A stretch of 64,000 nucleotides of DNA from JBMNKL01 sp050952225. GTDB taxonomy: Bacteria; Bacillota; Clostridia; Acetivibrionales; DTU013. Of the stretch, positions 49,985 through 58,847 are shown in pieces (position 1 is the stretch's first letter; each line of letters starts with the position of its first letter). The stretch covers positions 372,001 through 436,000 of the forward strand of contig JBMNKL010000001.1 of assembly GCA_050952225.1 (NCBI GenBank), written 5' to 3'. The notes under the pieces were generated by a model. The model was given only the letters and a program-made list of their open reading frames with translations, made no database searches and was not told where the DNA came from. A program made the position numbers and the translations under genes.

Positions 49985-50226
49985 GCACGCCTGATTTGTT
50001 CAAGAGAGCCGGTGTGGGGTGCGAACCGGTACATAGGGCCTGCGTATAGCTCATTCCGGAGCATCATCACTGAAATCACGCGATACAGGTGATGACGTTG
50101 ACTACGTTATAGTCGAGTACGTCAGTACACTAGTTGAGGATAAGCCATATGCTTGTCGAACCAGGGTGGTACCACGTGGGAATTTACCCTTCGTCCCTGC
50201 AGCGATGCAGTCGACGAGGGGTTTTT
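49985..50226 (+). promoter_or_regulatory. T-box riboswitch (Ile specifier)
   Basis: Leader of ilvB. Stem I begins near GAGAGCCGGTGTGGGG (50004). The specifier arm CATCATCAC/GGTGATG frames GAAATCACG with ATC at 50075-50077, indicating tRNA-Ile. The T-box AGGGTGGTACCACG is at 50163-50176. The terminator CCCTTCGTC/GACGAGGGG (50187-50221) ends in TTTTT. It fits control of branched-chain amino acid genes. Confidence 0.88.
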
Positions 50227-50269
50227 AGCATAAACAGGAAAAACGGAACGGGAATGAAGAGGAGGCATC

Positions 50270-51898
50270 ATGAAAATAACCGGTGCTGAAGCTATTATAA
50301 AATCGCTGGAAGCGGAAGGCGTAGAAACCATATTCGGATATCCCGGAGCGGCAATATCTCCATTCTATGATGCTTTGGTCGGCAGTTCGGTCAGGCACAT
50401 ACTTACGCGGCACGAACAGGGAGCGGCGCATGCGGCAAACGGCTATGCCCGGGTAACGGGACGCGTCGGGGTTTGCGTTTCTACTTCAGGCCCGGGAGCG
50501 ACCAACCTGATAACCGGGATCGCAAATGCATACATGGACAGTATTCCCCTGGTTGCGATAACGGGGCAGGTATCCAGCAGGATGATCGGGACGGACGCGT
50601 TCCAGGAAGCCGATATTACCGGCGCGACCGCGCCGTTTAGCAAGCATAATTACCTCGTAAAGGACGCAAGGGAATTGCCGGAAAAAATCAAGGAGGCGTT
50701 CCACATAGCATCTACGGGAAGGCCTGGCCCTGTCGTGATTGATGTACCGGTCGATGTCCAGAATCAGACACTTGATTTTAAGTACCCGGAGAATGTGGAT
50801 ATCAGGGGTTACAAACCTACATACAAGGGACATCCGATGCAGATAAGGAAAGTCGCGGCGGCGCTGGAAAACGCCAGGAGGCCTGTAATATGTGCGGGAG
50901 GCGGGGTTATTAACGCCAATGCCTCCGAGGAATTAAAGAAGTTGGCGGAAAAACGGGGCATACCGGTCATAACAACCTTGATGGGGATTGGATCCATACC
51001 GTCGGAGCATCCGCTCTACCTGGGCATGGTAGGGTCCCATGGAAGCCCTGCTGCCAATTATATTCTCAATCGTTCAGACCTCTTATTAATACTGGGGGCG
51101 AGAGTCGGCGACCGTGCAATTGGAACAGCGAACGCCCTGGGCGAAAAGGCGGTTATCATCCATATAGATATAGACCCTGCCGAAATCGGCAAGAATATCG
51201 ATACCGCAATACCGGTAGTCGGAGATGTGAAGCTGGTATTGAAAGATATCCTCGATATTGTAAAAGAGGGTGGGAACAGCGAATGGAACGCTGTCGTTGA
51301 GGAACAGAAACGGCGGAAAAGCGCGAAACCATGTGCCGGTTCCGGGGAACAATATGTAAATCCGAAATACCTGCTTTCAATACTTTCCGAGTATTTGCCG
51401 GAGGATGCCATAGTCTGCACCGAGGTAGGGCAGAACCAGATTTGGGCTGCAAATCACTACCGCGTGCGCAAACCGAAAACATTTATAACATCAGGCGGTT
51501 TGGGAACGATGGGATACGGGTTGCCTTCGGCAATCGGGGCGAAACTGGGCAGGCCGGATGTACCGGTCGTGGTTGTCAGCGGGGATGGCAGTTTCCAGAT
51601 GTCGATGCAGGAGCTTGGCACCATCAGCCATTACGGTATCGGGGTGAAGATTATACTGTTTGACAACTGCTGCCTTGGAATGGTAAGGGAGCTGCAGACG
51701 AACAAGCACGGCGGGCGCTATTCCCAGGTGCATCTTGATAAGAACCCTGACTTTGTGGCGCTTGCCCGGGCGTATGGAATCAAGGGGGAAAAGATAAACT
51801 CCGATGCGCAGGTCAGGGCTGCCCTGGAAAGGCTCGCTTCGGAAAACGGGGCCTGCCTTTTGCATTGCCTGGTAGACCCGATGGAACCTACTTTATAA
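50270..51898 (+). CDS. ilvB: Acetolactate synthase large subunit
   Basis: TPP enzyme making acetolactate or acetohydroxybutyrate, the first common step of Val, Leu and Ile synthesis. 542 residues. The N-terminal TPP-binding Glu49 (TRHEQGAAHAANGYARV), FAD region and C-terminal GDGSFQMSMQEL through FDNCCLGMVREL motif are present; the end CLVDPMEPTL is typical. The ATG follows AAGAGGAGGCATC. It is the first gene after the Ile T-box; ilvN follows about 95 nt downstream. Confidence 0.96.
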   Translation: MKITGAEAIIKSLEAEGVETIFGYPGAAISPFYDALVGSSVRHILTRHEQGAAHAANGYARVTGRVGVCVSTSGPGATNLITGIANAYMDSIPLVAITGQVSSRMIGTDAFQEADITGATAPFSKHNYLVKDARELPEKIKEAFHIASTGRPGPVVIDVPVDVQNQTLDFKYPENVDIRGYKPTYKGHPMQIRKVAAALENARRPVICAGGGVINANASEELKKLAEKRGIPVITTLMGIGSIPSEHPLYLGMVGSHGSPAANYILNRSDLLLILGARVGDRAIGTANALGEKAVIIHIDIDPAEIGKNIDTAIPVVGDVKLVLKDILDIVKEGGNSEWNAVVEEQKRRKSAKPCAGSGEQYVNPKYLLSILSEYLPEDAIVCTEVGQNQIWAANHYRVRKPKTFITSGGLGTMGYGLPSAIGAKLGRPDVPVVVVSGDGSFQMSMQELGTISHYGIGVKIILFDNCCLGMVRELQTNKHGGRYSQVHLDKNPDFVALARAYGIKGEKINSDAQVRAALERLASENGACLLHCLVDPMEPTL

Positions 51899-51992
51899 AT
51901 AAATCAAAATGCCTGCTTAAGAGAAAAGACGATTTTTGTCGTAAACAGTCACAAACGGCAGGTATTAAAAGATTTGAAAGGGGTAAAAAAGT

Positions 51993-52505
51993 ATGGCGAA
52001 ACATATATTATCGGTCCTGGTTGAAAATCATGCGGGCGTGCTTTCAAGAGTGGCAGGCTTGTTCAGCAGGAGGGGCTTTAACATTGAAAGCCTCGCGGTC
52101 GGTGTTACGGAAAACCCCGATGTTTCCAGGATGACCATCGTGGTCGACGGTGACGATTATACGGTTGAACAGGTGAGCAAACAACTGAACAAGCTAATAG
52201 ACGTAATTAAGCTAAAAAACCTGGATAACACGGAGTCAATCACAAGGGAGCTGTCGTTGATAAAAGTGGCGGCAAATACGTCTACACGCTCTGAAATCGT
52301 TCAGCTTGTGGAAATATTCAGGGCCAAGATAGTAGACGTATCGAAAACCACGCTTACGATTGAGGCTTCAGGAGACGGGGAAAAGGTGGCGGCGCTTGAA
52401 GACATGCTGAGGCCGTTCGGGATAAAGGAGATCGTGCGGACGGGCACTATTGCCATCGAAAGGGGCAATAAAGTTATAAAGGCAGCTAATAATGAAGAGG
52501 AGTGA
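51993..52505 (+). CDS. ilvN: Acetolactate synthase small (regulatory) subunit
   Basis: A 170-residue regulatory subunit with an N-terminal ACT domain (about 4-76; HILSVLVENHAGVLSRVAGL, FSRRGFNIESLAVGVTE) and the C-terminal domain (about 85-160) that activates IlvB and mediates valine feedback. It starts behind GAAAGGGG. The ilvC start lies 5 nt past its stop. Confidence 0.95.
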   Translation: MAKHILSVLVENHAGVLSRVAGLFSRRGFNIESLAVGVTENPDVSRMTIVVDGDDYTVEQVSKQLNKLIDVIKLKNLDNTESITRELSLIKVAANTSTRSEIVQLVEIFRAKIVDVSKTTLTIEASGDGEKVAALEDMLRPFGIKEIVRTGTIAIERGNKVIKAANNEEE

Positions 52506-52510
52506 TATAT

Positions 52511-53506
52511 ATGGCTAAAATGTATTACGATGCTGATTGCAGCCTTGATATGCTCAAGGGAAAGACGGTAGCCATCATAGGATATGGAAGCCAGGGGCAT
52601 GCCCATGCGCTGAACCTGCGCGACAGCGGCGTAAATGTGATCGTAGGTTTGCCGGCATCAAGCAAGTCAAAGCAGAAAGTTATTGATGACGGCCTGAAAG
52701 TCGCGGATACGGCCGAAGCCGCAAAAGAAGGCGATCTGATTATGATACTGGCTCCTGACCATCTGCAGGCCTCGATTTATGAAGAGAGCATCAGGCCAAA
52801 CCTGGAAGATGGAAATGTGCTGATGTTTGCACACGGTTTTAACATTCATTTTAAACAGATAATACCGCCTGAATTTGTCGACGTGATCATGGTTGCCCCG
52901 AAGGGTCCCGGGCATACCGTGAGAAGCCAGTATCTCGAAGGGAAAGGGGTGCCTTCGCTGATAGCTGTTTACCAGGATGCGTCGGGAAAAGCAAAGGAGT
53001 ACGCGCTGGCTTACGCTTCAGGCATTGGCGCCGGCAGGGCAGGCATTATTGAAACGACATTTGCCGAGGAGACGGAGACGGATCTTTTTGGTGAGCAGGC
53101 AGTTCTTTGCGGCGGCGTTACCGAATTGATGAAAGCAGGGTTTGAAACGCTGGTGGAGGCCGGGTATCAGCCTGAAATCGCATATTTTGAGTGTATTCAT
53201 GAAATGAAGCTTATTGTTGACCTCATTAACCAGGGGGGATTCTCACTCATGAGATACTCCATAAGCGATACGGCGGAATACGGCGACTATAAGACCGGCA
53301 AGAGAATTATTACCGAAGAGACAAGAAAAGAAATGAAGAAGATCCTTAGCGAAGTACAGAACGGTACTTTTGCTTCCAGGTGGATATCTGAAAACAAGGC
53401 CGGGGGCAGGGCGGAATTCCTTGCAACGAGACGGCGTGAATCAGAGCAGCTACACGAAAAGGTCGGGGCTGAACTGAGGAAAATGATGAGCTGGCTGAAG
53501 AAGTAG
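52511..53506 (+). CDS. ilvC: Ketol-acid reductoisomerase
   Basis: Class I KARI, about 331 residues. It converts acetolactate to dihydroxyisovalerate. GYGSQGHAHALNLRDSG is the Rossmann motif and ETTFAEETETDLFGEQAVLCG carries the Mg ligands. The cofactor loop reads GLPASSKSKQ, without the Arg usual in NADPH enzymes, so cofactor choice is uncertain. ATG 52511 has GAAGAGGAG upstream and is better than GTG 52502, which overlaps the ilvN end. Confidence 0.95.
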   Translation: MAKMYYDADCSLDMLKGKTVAIIGYGSQGHAHALNLRDSGVNVIVGLPASSKSKQKVIDDGLKVADTAEAAKEGDLIMILAPDHLQASIYEESIRPNLEDGNVLMFAHGFNIHFKQIIPPEFVDVIMVAPKGPGHTVRSQYLEGKGVPSLIAVYQDASGKAKEYALAYASGIGAGRAGIIETTFAEETETDLFGEQAVLCGGVTELMKAGFETLVEAGYQPEIAYFECIHEMKLIVDLINQGGFSLMRYSISDTAEYGDYKTGKRIITEETRKEMKKILSEVQNGTFASRWISENKAGGRAEFLATRRRESEQLHEKVGAELRKMMSWLKK

Positions 53507-53614
53507 GACGTTTAAACGCGCCGAATGCGGCTTCCGGTCGGTGAAGCGGCTATATCGGCGTGATAGACGGGATAACCGACAGCTTGCGTAATTGCCTGTA
53601 AGGAGGGAAACTGC

Positions 53615-55213
53615 GTGGATAAGATCATAGTTCTGGATTCCACTTTGAGAGACGGCGCCCAGGCGCAGGGCATATCATATACGGTGGAGGACAAGCTGAA
53701 AATAGTAAAAAGGCTAGATTCCCTGGGGGTGGCCTACATTGAGGCGGGAAACCCCGGATCAAATCCCAAGGACCTGGAGTTTTTCGAAAGAGTCAGGAAA
53801 CTCCGGCTGAAGCATTCCAGGCTGGTTGCCTTCGGCAGCACAAGAAGAGCAGGAATCCCGGTGGAAGAAGATCCAAATGTAAGGTCGCTGCTGATGGCGG
53901 ACACCGACGAGGTGGTAATATTCGGGAAGGCATGGGACTTCCAGGTTACCGATATACTTAAAACCTCGCTTGAAGAAAACCTTAAAATGATATACGAGAC
54001 CGTCAAGTATTTTAAGAGCATGAACAAGGGCGTTATTTATGATGCAGAGCATTTCTTTGACGGATATGCTTCCAATCCGGGATATGCGATGGAAACGCTG
54101 AAAGCTGCGGCAGACGCGGGAGCGGACAGCCTTTGCCTATGTGAAACAAAGGGCGGTTTCCTGCCGATGGATATTTATAATATTACGAAGAAGGCATGTG
54201 AGGAGTTTGATTTGCCGATAGGAATCCACTGCCATAATGACATAGGCACGGCCGTCGCAAGTACGCTGCTGGCGGTCCAGGCAGGCGCGACGCATGTACA
54301 GGGCACAATAAACGGCTTTGGCGAGAGATGCGGCAATGCCAACCTTTGTACAATAATTCCGACGCTTCAGCTGAAAATGGGATACAGGTGCATTCCTGAT
54401 GAAAGCTTGCCGGAGATGACCTCGGTTGCGCGTGCCATCAGTGAGATTGCAAATGTTATACATGACGAGAGGGCGCCTTACGTGGGCAAGGCGGCTTTTG
54501 CGCACAAAGCAGGAATGCATGCGGACGCGGTTGTAAAGAACACTTCCGCGTATGAGTTGATAGACCCTGTACTTGTAGGAAATGAAAGGACATTCCTCAT
54601 GTCCGAAGTTGCCGGCAGGAGCGCGGTTTTAAACCTTGTCAGGAAAATTGACCCGTCTCTTACAAAGGATTCGCCTGAAACCAGGGTTATTATTGAAAAA
54701 TTAAAGGAGATGGAGCATAAAGGTTATCAATACGAAGGTGCAGAGAGTTCTTTCGAGCTGATTATCAGGAAGATTCTCGGCAAATACCGTCCGTCCTTTG
54801 AGCTTAAGGGCTTTAAAGTGATAGTAAATGAGCCTGCGGGGTCGGATGAATGCAATTCATCCGCGATGATCAAGGTTAAAGTCGGCGACCAGGAGGAGAT
54901 TACCGCAGCGGAAGGCTCCGGCCCGGTCAATGCTCTTGACAATGCGGCCAGAAAGGCGCTTTCGAAATTTTATCCCGGCATAAATGAAATGAAGCTTACG
55001 GACTTCAAGGTCAGGGTCCTGGATTCCGAGGCGGCGACAGCAGCGAAAGTAAGGGTTTTGATTGAGTCTACGGACGGAAATGAAGTATGGACTACCATTG
55101 GTGTCTCGACAGATATTATTGAGGCCAGCTGGAAGGCGCTGGTCGACTCGATAGAATATAAGCTCGGGAAACAGGAAGCAGAGGCAGCTTGTGGCGCAGG
55201 GCAGGATAAATAA
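53615..55213 (+). CDS. cimA: Citramalate synthase
   Basis: A 532-residue DRE-TIM enzyme that condenses pyruvate and acetyl-CoA to citramalate, giving a threonine-independent route to 2-oxobutyrate and isoleucine. LDSTLRDGAQAQGISYTVED (N-terminus), GIHCHNDIGTA (metal HxH) and the C-terminal LeuA-type allosteric domain (about 400-520) are seen. AQAQGI rather than EQ marks CimA rather than LeuA. It starts at GTG 53615 behind GGAGGG. Its place in the Ile-T-box operon supports the role. Confidence 0.93.
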   Translation: MDKIIVLDSTLRDGAQAQGISYTVEDKLKIVKRLDSLGVAYIEAGNPGSNPKDLEFFERVRKLRLKHSRLVAFGSTRRAGIPVEEDPNVRSLLMADTDEVVIFGKAWDFQVTDILKTSLEENLKMIYETVKYFKSMNKGVIYDAEHFFDGYASNPGYAMETLKAAADAGADSLCLCETKGGFLPMDIYNITKKACEEFDLPIGIHCHNDIGTAVASTLLAVQAGATHVQGTINGFGERCGNANLCTIIPTLQLKMGYRCIPDESLPEMTSVARAISEIANVIHDERAPYVGKAAFAHKAGMHADAVVKNTSAYELIDPVLVGNERTFLMSEVAGRSAVLNLVRKIDPSLTKDSPETRVIIEKLKEMEHKGYQYEGAESSFELIIRKILGKYRPSFELKGFKVIVNEPAGSDECNSSAMIKVKVGDQEEITAAEGSGPVNALDNAARKALSKFYPGINEMKLTDFKVRVLDSEAATAAKVRVLIESTDGNEVWTTIGVSTDIIEASWKALVDSIEYKLGKQEAEAACGAGQDK

Positions 55214-55229
55214 GGTAAGTTAGAGTAAA

Positions 55230-55264
55230 GCAAAGTGAGGCAAAGAGGCGATGCTTCACTTTGC
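55230..55264 (+). other. Hairpin after cimA
   Basis: GCAAAGTGA (55230-55238) and TCACTTTGC (55256-55264) with inner GCA/TGC; 13-bp stem, no T-run. Possibly an mRNA end stabiliser. Confidence 0.5.
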
Positions 55265-55329
55265 ATGATCAATACCCGAAAAGGGCAACATCATCCGGTT
55301 GCCGGGGAACAAAGGCGGGGAAGGGAAAA

Positions 55330-55599
55330 TTGACTTTACGCGGTAAGATTTATGTTAAAGGGAAGCTGGTAAGCGAATCTGTCGCTACGGACAACGAGCA
55401 GGAGCACAGCTTCAGGGACAAACTGGAGAAATGCCTGACCGGGGTATGCGCGGGTCTTGATATCCCTGTCCCGTTATGGCTTAAAAAAAATACTCGCGAA
55501 CTTGCTATTTTCAAAAAGACTTTTTTTACATCAGAGCAATTTATCGAAAAAGTCTGGTTTGACAAACTGGAAATCATTCTGTCGGGAAGCGAATATTAA
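55330..55599 (+). CDS. Conserved-looking small hypothetical protein
   Basis: About 89 residues from TTG 55330, preceded by GGGAAGGG; an upstream in-frame ATG at 55267 overlaps the hairpin region and lacks a good site. Sequence LRGKIYVKGKLVSESVATD and LDIPVPLWLKKNTRELAIFK looks like a structured cytoplasmic protein. Family not recognised. It follows the ilv-cim operon and precedes a terminator. Confidence 0.6.
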   Translation: MTLRGKIYVKGKLVSESVATDNEQEHSFRDKLEKCLTGVCAGLDIPVPLWLKKNTRELAIFKKTFFTSEQFIEKVWFDKLEIILSGSEY

Positions 55600-55687
55600 T
55601 AACCCTGCCGGGTAAAATTCCACCCGGCAGATATTTGACCTTGAAGAATCAGCATATTAAAAAGCGCATATAAATAACATGAAAAAA

Positions 55688-55718
55688 GAAAATGCATAAT
55701 TCCTATTATGCATTTTTT
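55688..55718 (+). terminator. Terminator after the small hypothetical
   Basis: Perfect 10-bp stem AATGCATAAT/ATTATGCATT, loop TCCT, then TTTT. Confidence 0.8.
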
Positions 55719-55773
55719 ACGCATTTAGACGGGGAATCAAGCCAGGCGTGAGACTCCGTCCGGAGGTGTTCTG

Positions 55774-56475
55774 GTGGGCAGGTTAAAACTGCTTGTGGTC
55801 TATTTCATGGCGATTCTTTTTGCATTATCTGTTACGCAGGCGATTATTGACGCGCGGATTGAAGCGTCTTTGAACATCGCCAATACGGATAAAAGCAACA
55901 CTTACAGTATTTTTATCGAGATAGAAGACAAGACCCTGTACTTGCTGCAGGGCGGAAAACGTATCAAGGAGTACAGGATAGCTTCGGGGAAATCGGGACT
56001 GCCTTCGCCTCTCGGCACCTGGAAAATTATCGAAAAGGGCGATTGGGGCGAGGGTTTCGGAGGCAGGTGGATGGGCCTTGACGTCCCCTGGGGGAAGTAC
56101 GGCATCCATGGGACGACAGAGCCAGGGTCGATAGGGACGGCGGCAAGCCATGGCTGTATCCGTATGTTTAGGGATGATGTGGCGGAACTGTACAGCCTTG
56201 TGCCGGTCGGTACCGTGGTGACGATTGTTAACGGGCAGTTCGGCCCTTTTGGAAGGGGCTTTGCCGAGATAAACCCGGGAGACAGGGGAGCGGACGTGCT
56301 TGCCATACAGTACAGGCTCAGGCAGCTCAAGTACTATACCGGCGAACTGGACGGCATATACGAGGATATGCTTAAAAAGGCCGTTCACCAGTTCCAGCGT
56401 GACAACGGCCTGAAGGCGCGGAACACCATTGACAGGGAGACCTGGCTCAAGATGGGGTTCCGGGAGTTTGAGTGA
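55774..56475 (+). CDS. L,D-transpeptidase (YkuD) with peptidoglycan-binding domain
   Basis: A 233-residue exported enzyme. N-terminal signal/anchor (about 5-25), YkuD domain (about 45-150) with GIHGTTEPGSIGTAASHGC, where His and Cys of SHGCIRM form the active site, then a peptidoglycan-binding_1 domain (about 165-230; GADVLAIQYRLRQLKYYTGE). It would make 3-3 crosslinks or modify spore or vegetative wall. It starts at GTG 55774 behind GGAGGTG. It stands alone, with hairpin GGCAGTATTG/CAATATTGCC at 56509-56533. Confidence 0.92.
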   Translation: MGRLKLLVVYFMAILFALSVTQAIIDARIEASLNIANTDKSNTYSIFIEIEDKTLYLLQGGKRIKEYRIASGKSGLPSPLGTWKIIEKGDWGEGFGGRWMGLDVPWGKYGIHGTTEPGSIGTAASHGCIRMFRDDVAELYSLVPVGTVVTIVNGQFGPFGRGFAEINPGDRGADVLAIQYRLRQLKYYTGELDGIYEDMLKKAVHQFQRDNGLKARNTIDRETWLKMGFREFE

Positions 56476-56563
56476 AAAATATACATGTATCAACCAGTTC
56501 TGATGGCTGGCAGTATTGCTTTACAATATTGCCGTGCCGGGGCGAAAAAGGGATGCAGCGGCA

Positions 56564-56941
56564 TCATTTCAATGTATAGGTGCTGATCAGCTTGCAAATC
56601 TGGGAGATATCCGTTCTCCCTGTAAACTCGAATCTAACTCTGCCAAGACCGCTAAACCATAAATCCAGCTCGGCATCCAGGTCAAAGTGACCTGCTGTCT
56701 CAACAGAGAACACCTGAATTTTGCTGTAAGGCATGGTAGTGAAATCCTTCCTTTTACCGGTGATTCCCTGCACGTTTATCGAGATGATTCTTTTATCGGT
56801 AAAAATAACACCATCCCGTATTCCTTGAAAAGTGGCAACGATTTGTTCATCAGGTATAAGCATGGGCTCCACAAGCGAGACAAGACCACTTCTGTCAACA
56901 GGACGAAGCTTTACAAAAGAAGCATTTTTAAAATCTATCAT
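56564..56941 (-). CDS. Bacterial PH-domain protein
   Basis: About 125 residues: a single bacterial PH domain, with LIPDEQIVATFQGIRDGVIF and TDKRIISINVQGITGKRKDF typical of YvbH/bPH_3-like proteins. The ATG at 56941 sits behind AAGGAGG; the longer open frame upstream runs into the decayed DUF4085 gene. Function unknown. Confidence 0.8.
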   Translation of the reverse strand: MIDFKNASFVKLRPVDRSGLVSLVEPMLIPDEQIVATFQGIRDGVIFTDKRIISINVQGITGKRKDFTTMPYSKIQVFSVETAGHFDLDAELDLWFSGLGRVRFEFTGRTDISQICKLISTYTLK

Positions 56942-57020
56942 GATTATTTCCTCCTTAAAAAGAGTTATTTTTAGTCTATAGTATGGCGAGTTTTTGCAAG
57001 ATAAACCGCATCCCTGACTT

Positions 57021-57878
57021 TTATTTATACTCCACGTCACTTGCGGCAACAATAAAATCAATCAATTTCTTTTTTGCAGCAGGACATGTATTTCATATCC
57101 GGTCTTTGTCTTATACTTCTTCGTATAACCACCATGCGCCGTGCAGCGGCGCATCCTGTTTAAGCATCGAGCAATTCCTGAAAATGACCTGGCTGACATT
57201 TGCAAACCCGCCGGAATTATCGAACGCTATAACCGTATCTTTGCCTTTTTTACGGCAGGAAACAACTGTGCAATCGTGAAAATTAAAATTTTAGACGAAA
57301 GAAGGTTCGCCATCTCTGAAGGTTTTCCTGTATTCCTTCCAATAAGCCTTCACGGTAGACATGCTGGCTTTTCTGTTCGCTTTGCAATACGCCGTTATTT
57401 CTTTTTTAACATCGGCGGAAGCGCGGTTCAGCGCCAATACCCGGATATCCGCCACTTTCCTGAGAATCTCGTCGGGCAGGCTTCTTTTCAAATTCTTGAT
57501 GTTATACCGCAATGATTGTTTATAATTTTTCTTTTCCTGCTCCGGATCAAAAGCAGGTCTGTTTATAAAACCTATACGAGCCTGCTCCCTCATTTCCGAA
57601 TACCTTTTCTTTGCTTCTTCATATGCTTCTTCAAATTCGGATGGTGATAACGGATGACTGCCGAAAATATATCCGGCTTGAAATTCCCCGGGAAAAACGT
57701 CATCAAATTTAACTTTTGAAACTTCTTCCCGTAATTTCAGCCAGGCTTTTTCACCCTCTTTATAAAGTTTCCTGAAATAATCTTCGGAAAATGCTTCCGC
57801 CTTTTTGGAAACTCTCAAAAGCAGATGAAAACCTGTTTTTTGCGAGGTTTCGTACCATTCCCCGGTCATGTATTTCAT
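57021..57878 (-). pseudogene. DUF4085 family gene with in-frame stop and frameshift
   Basis: The N-terminal ~195 residues from ATG 57878 (MKYMTGEWYETSQKTGFHLL) match DUF4085. An in-frame TAA at 57293-57291 ends the ORF after DGEPSFV. The same frame continues as NFNFHDCTVVSCRKKGKDTV, AFDNSGGFANVSQVIFRNCS and HGAWWLYEEVYKTKTGYEIH, the expected C-terminal half. A later frameshift near 57057 leads to LIDFIVAASDVEYK and a stop at 57021. So the gene is interrupted by one nonsense change and one indel, or by sequence error. Family function is unknown. Confidence 0.75.
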
Positions 57879-57985
57879 TAGGCTCAATTTCCTCCTTATC
57901 ATTAAGTATACGGATAAAACTGCGACATGTCCATTGTTTGTATTCCAATCTAAACCATCCTTTTTTGAAAGCGTATAAAAAGATA

Positions 57986-58014
57986 TTTAAATAATTTGCA
58001 GAATATGTTATAAT
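57986..58014 (+). promoter_or_regulatory. Promoter of the FadR-type regulator
   Basis: TTTAAA (57986-57991), 17-nt spacer, TATAAT (58009-58014). Confidence 0.65.
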
Positions 58015-58018
58015 GATG

Positions 58019-58030
58019 TGGTCAGGCCAC
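58019..58030 (+). promoter_or_regulatory. Putative FadR-family operator, site 1
   Basis: TGGTCAGGCCAC overlaps the predicted transcription start, close to the FadR/LldR consensus TGGTC-N-GACCA. The same 11 bases recur at 58791, before etfB. Autorepression is inferred. Confidence 0.6.
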
Positions 58031-58054
58031 CATGCCACCAGATGGGAGATAACC

Positions 58055-58753
58055 ATGGAAGTAAACCCTATTAGTATGAAAAGAATCTATCAGTCTATTA
58101 TAGGACAGTTCATTGACCTTATAAAGGACGGCAAGCTGAAGGTCGGCGACAAGCTCCCGCCTGAGCGCACCCTTGCCGAGATGTTCAATGTGAGCAGGGC
58201 GTCCATCAGGGAAGCGTTCAGCGCGATGGAAATCATAGGCCTTATAGAAGTGAGGCCGGGGGAAGGCTCGTTTGTGACCGACCTGAACATCGGTCCGTTT
58301 ATCAGCACCATATCGCCGCTGCTGGTTTCAAGCGAGAGCATGGACGCCGATTTGCTGGATTTCAGAAAGCTTATTGAAATGGAAGCGGTCAGGCTTGCCG
58401 CCATGAAATCGGACGAAGCCGGACAAGCCTTGTTGATGCGCACGATTGAAAAGATGGAAGAAGCGCTGAAGGAAAATGACAGCATCATGGGAGCCGAGGC
58501 GGACATAGATTTCCACAAGGTGCTTTTTAACCTTACGGGAAATTATATATTGATAAAAGCGGCAGAGTGTACGGCATACCTGCTTGAAAGCTCTGTCAGG
58601 TTCAATAGGGCGAAAATTTTGACCGATGAGCGCAACGCAAAGATTTTACTGGACCAGCACAAGGAGATTTTCAGCGCCGTCAGCCGGAGGAATGCACAAG
58701 AGGCGGCGGAAATCATGGACAGGCATCTCAATTTTGTCCGAGAGATAAAGTAG
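58055..58753 (+). CDS. FadR/LldR-type GntR-family regulator
   Basis: About 232 residues: N-terminal winged HTH (about 5-70; KLKVGDKLPPERTLAEMFNV, SRASIREAFSAMEIIGLIEV) and C-terminal all-helical FCD effector domain (about 95-225), which often binds a carboxylate through metal ligands. The start is ATG 58055 behind GGGAG, not the upstream ATG at 58013 in the operator. It is adjacent to the lactate genes and resembles LctA/LldR in position, so lactate is the likely effector. Confidence 0.9.
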   Translation: MEVNPISMKRIYQSIIGQFIDLIKDGKLKVGDKLPPERTLAEMFNVSRASIREAFSAMEIIGLIEVRPGEGSFVTDLNIGPFISTISPLLVSSESMDADLLDFRKLIEMEAVRLAAMKSDEAGQALLMRTIEKMEEALKENDSIMGAEADIDFHKVLFNLTGNYILIKAAECTAYLLESSVRFNRAKILTDERNAKILLDQHKEIFSAVSRRNAQEAAEIMDRHLNFVREIK

Positions 58754-58789
58754 TTATGGCAGAGGCAGGGAGGGTAAAGGGTATCTTAT

Positions 58790-58801
58790 CGGTCAGGCCA
58801 C
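58790..58801 (+). promoter_or_regulatory. Putative FadR-family operator, site 2
   Basis: CGGTCAGGCCAC, sharing GGTCAGGCCAC with site 1, 47 nt upstream of etfB. Confidence 0.55.
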
Positions 58802-58847
58802 TAGGCCGCATGAAGAATTAAAAAATTATTGCGCAGGGAGTGTTGAG

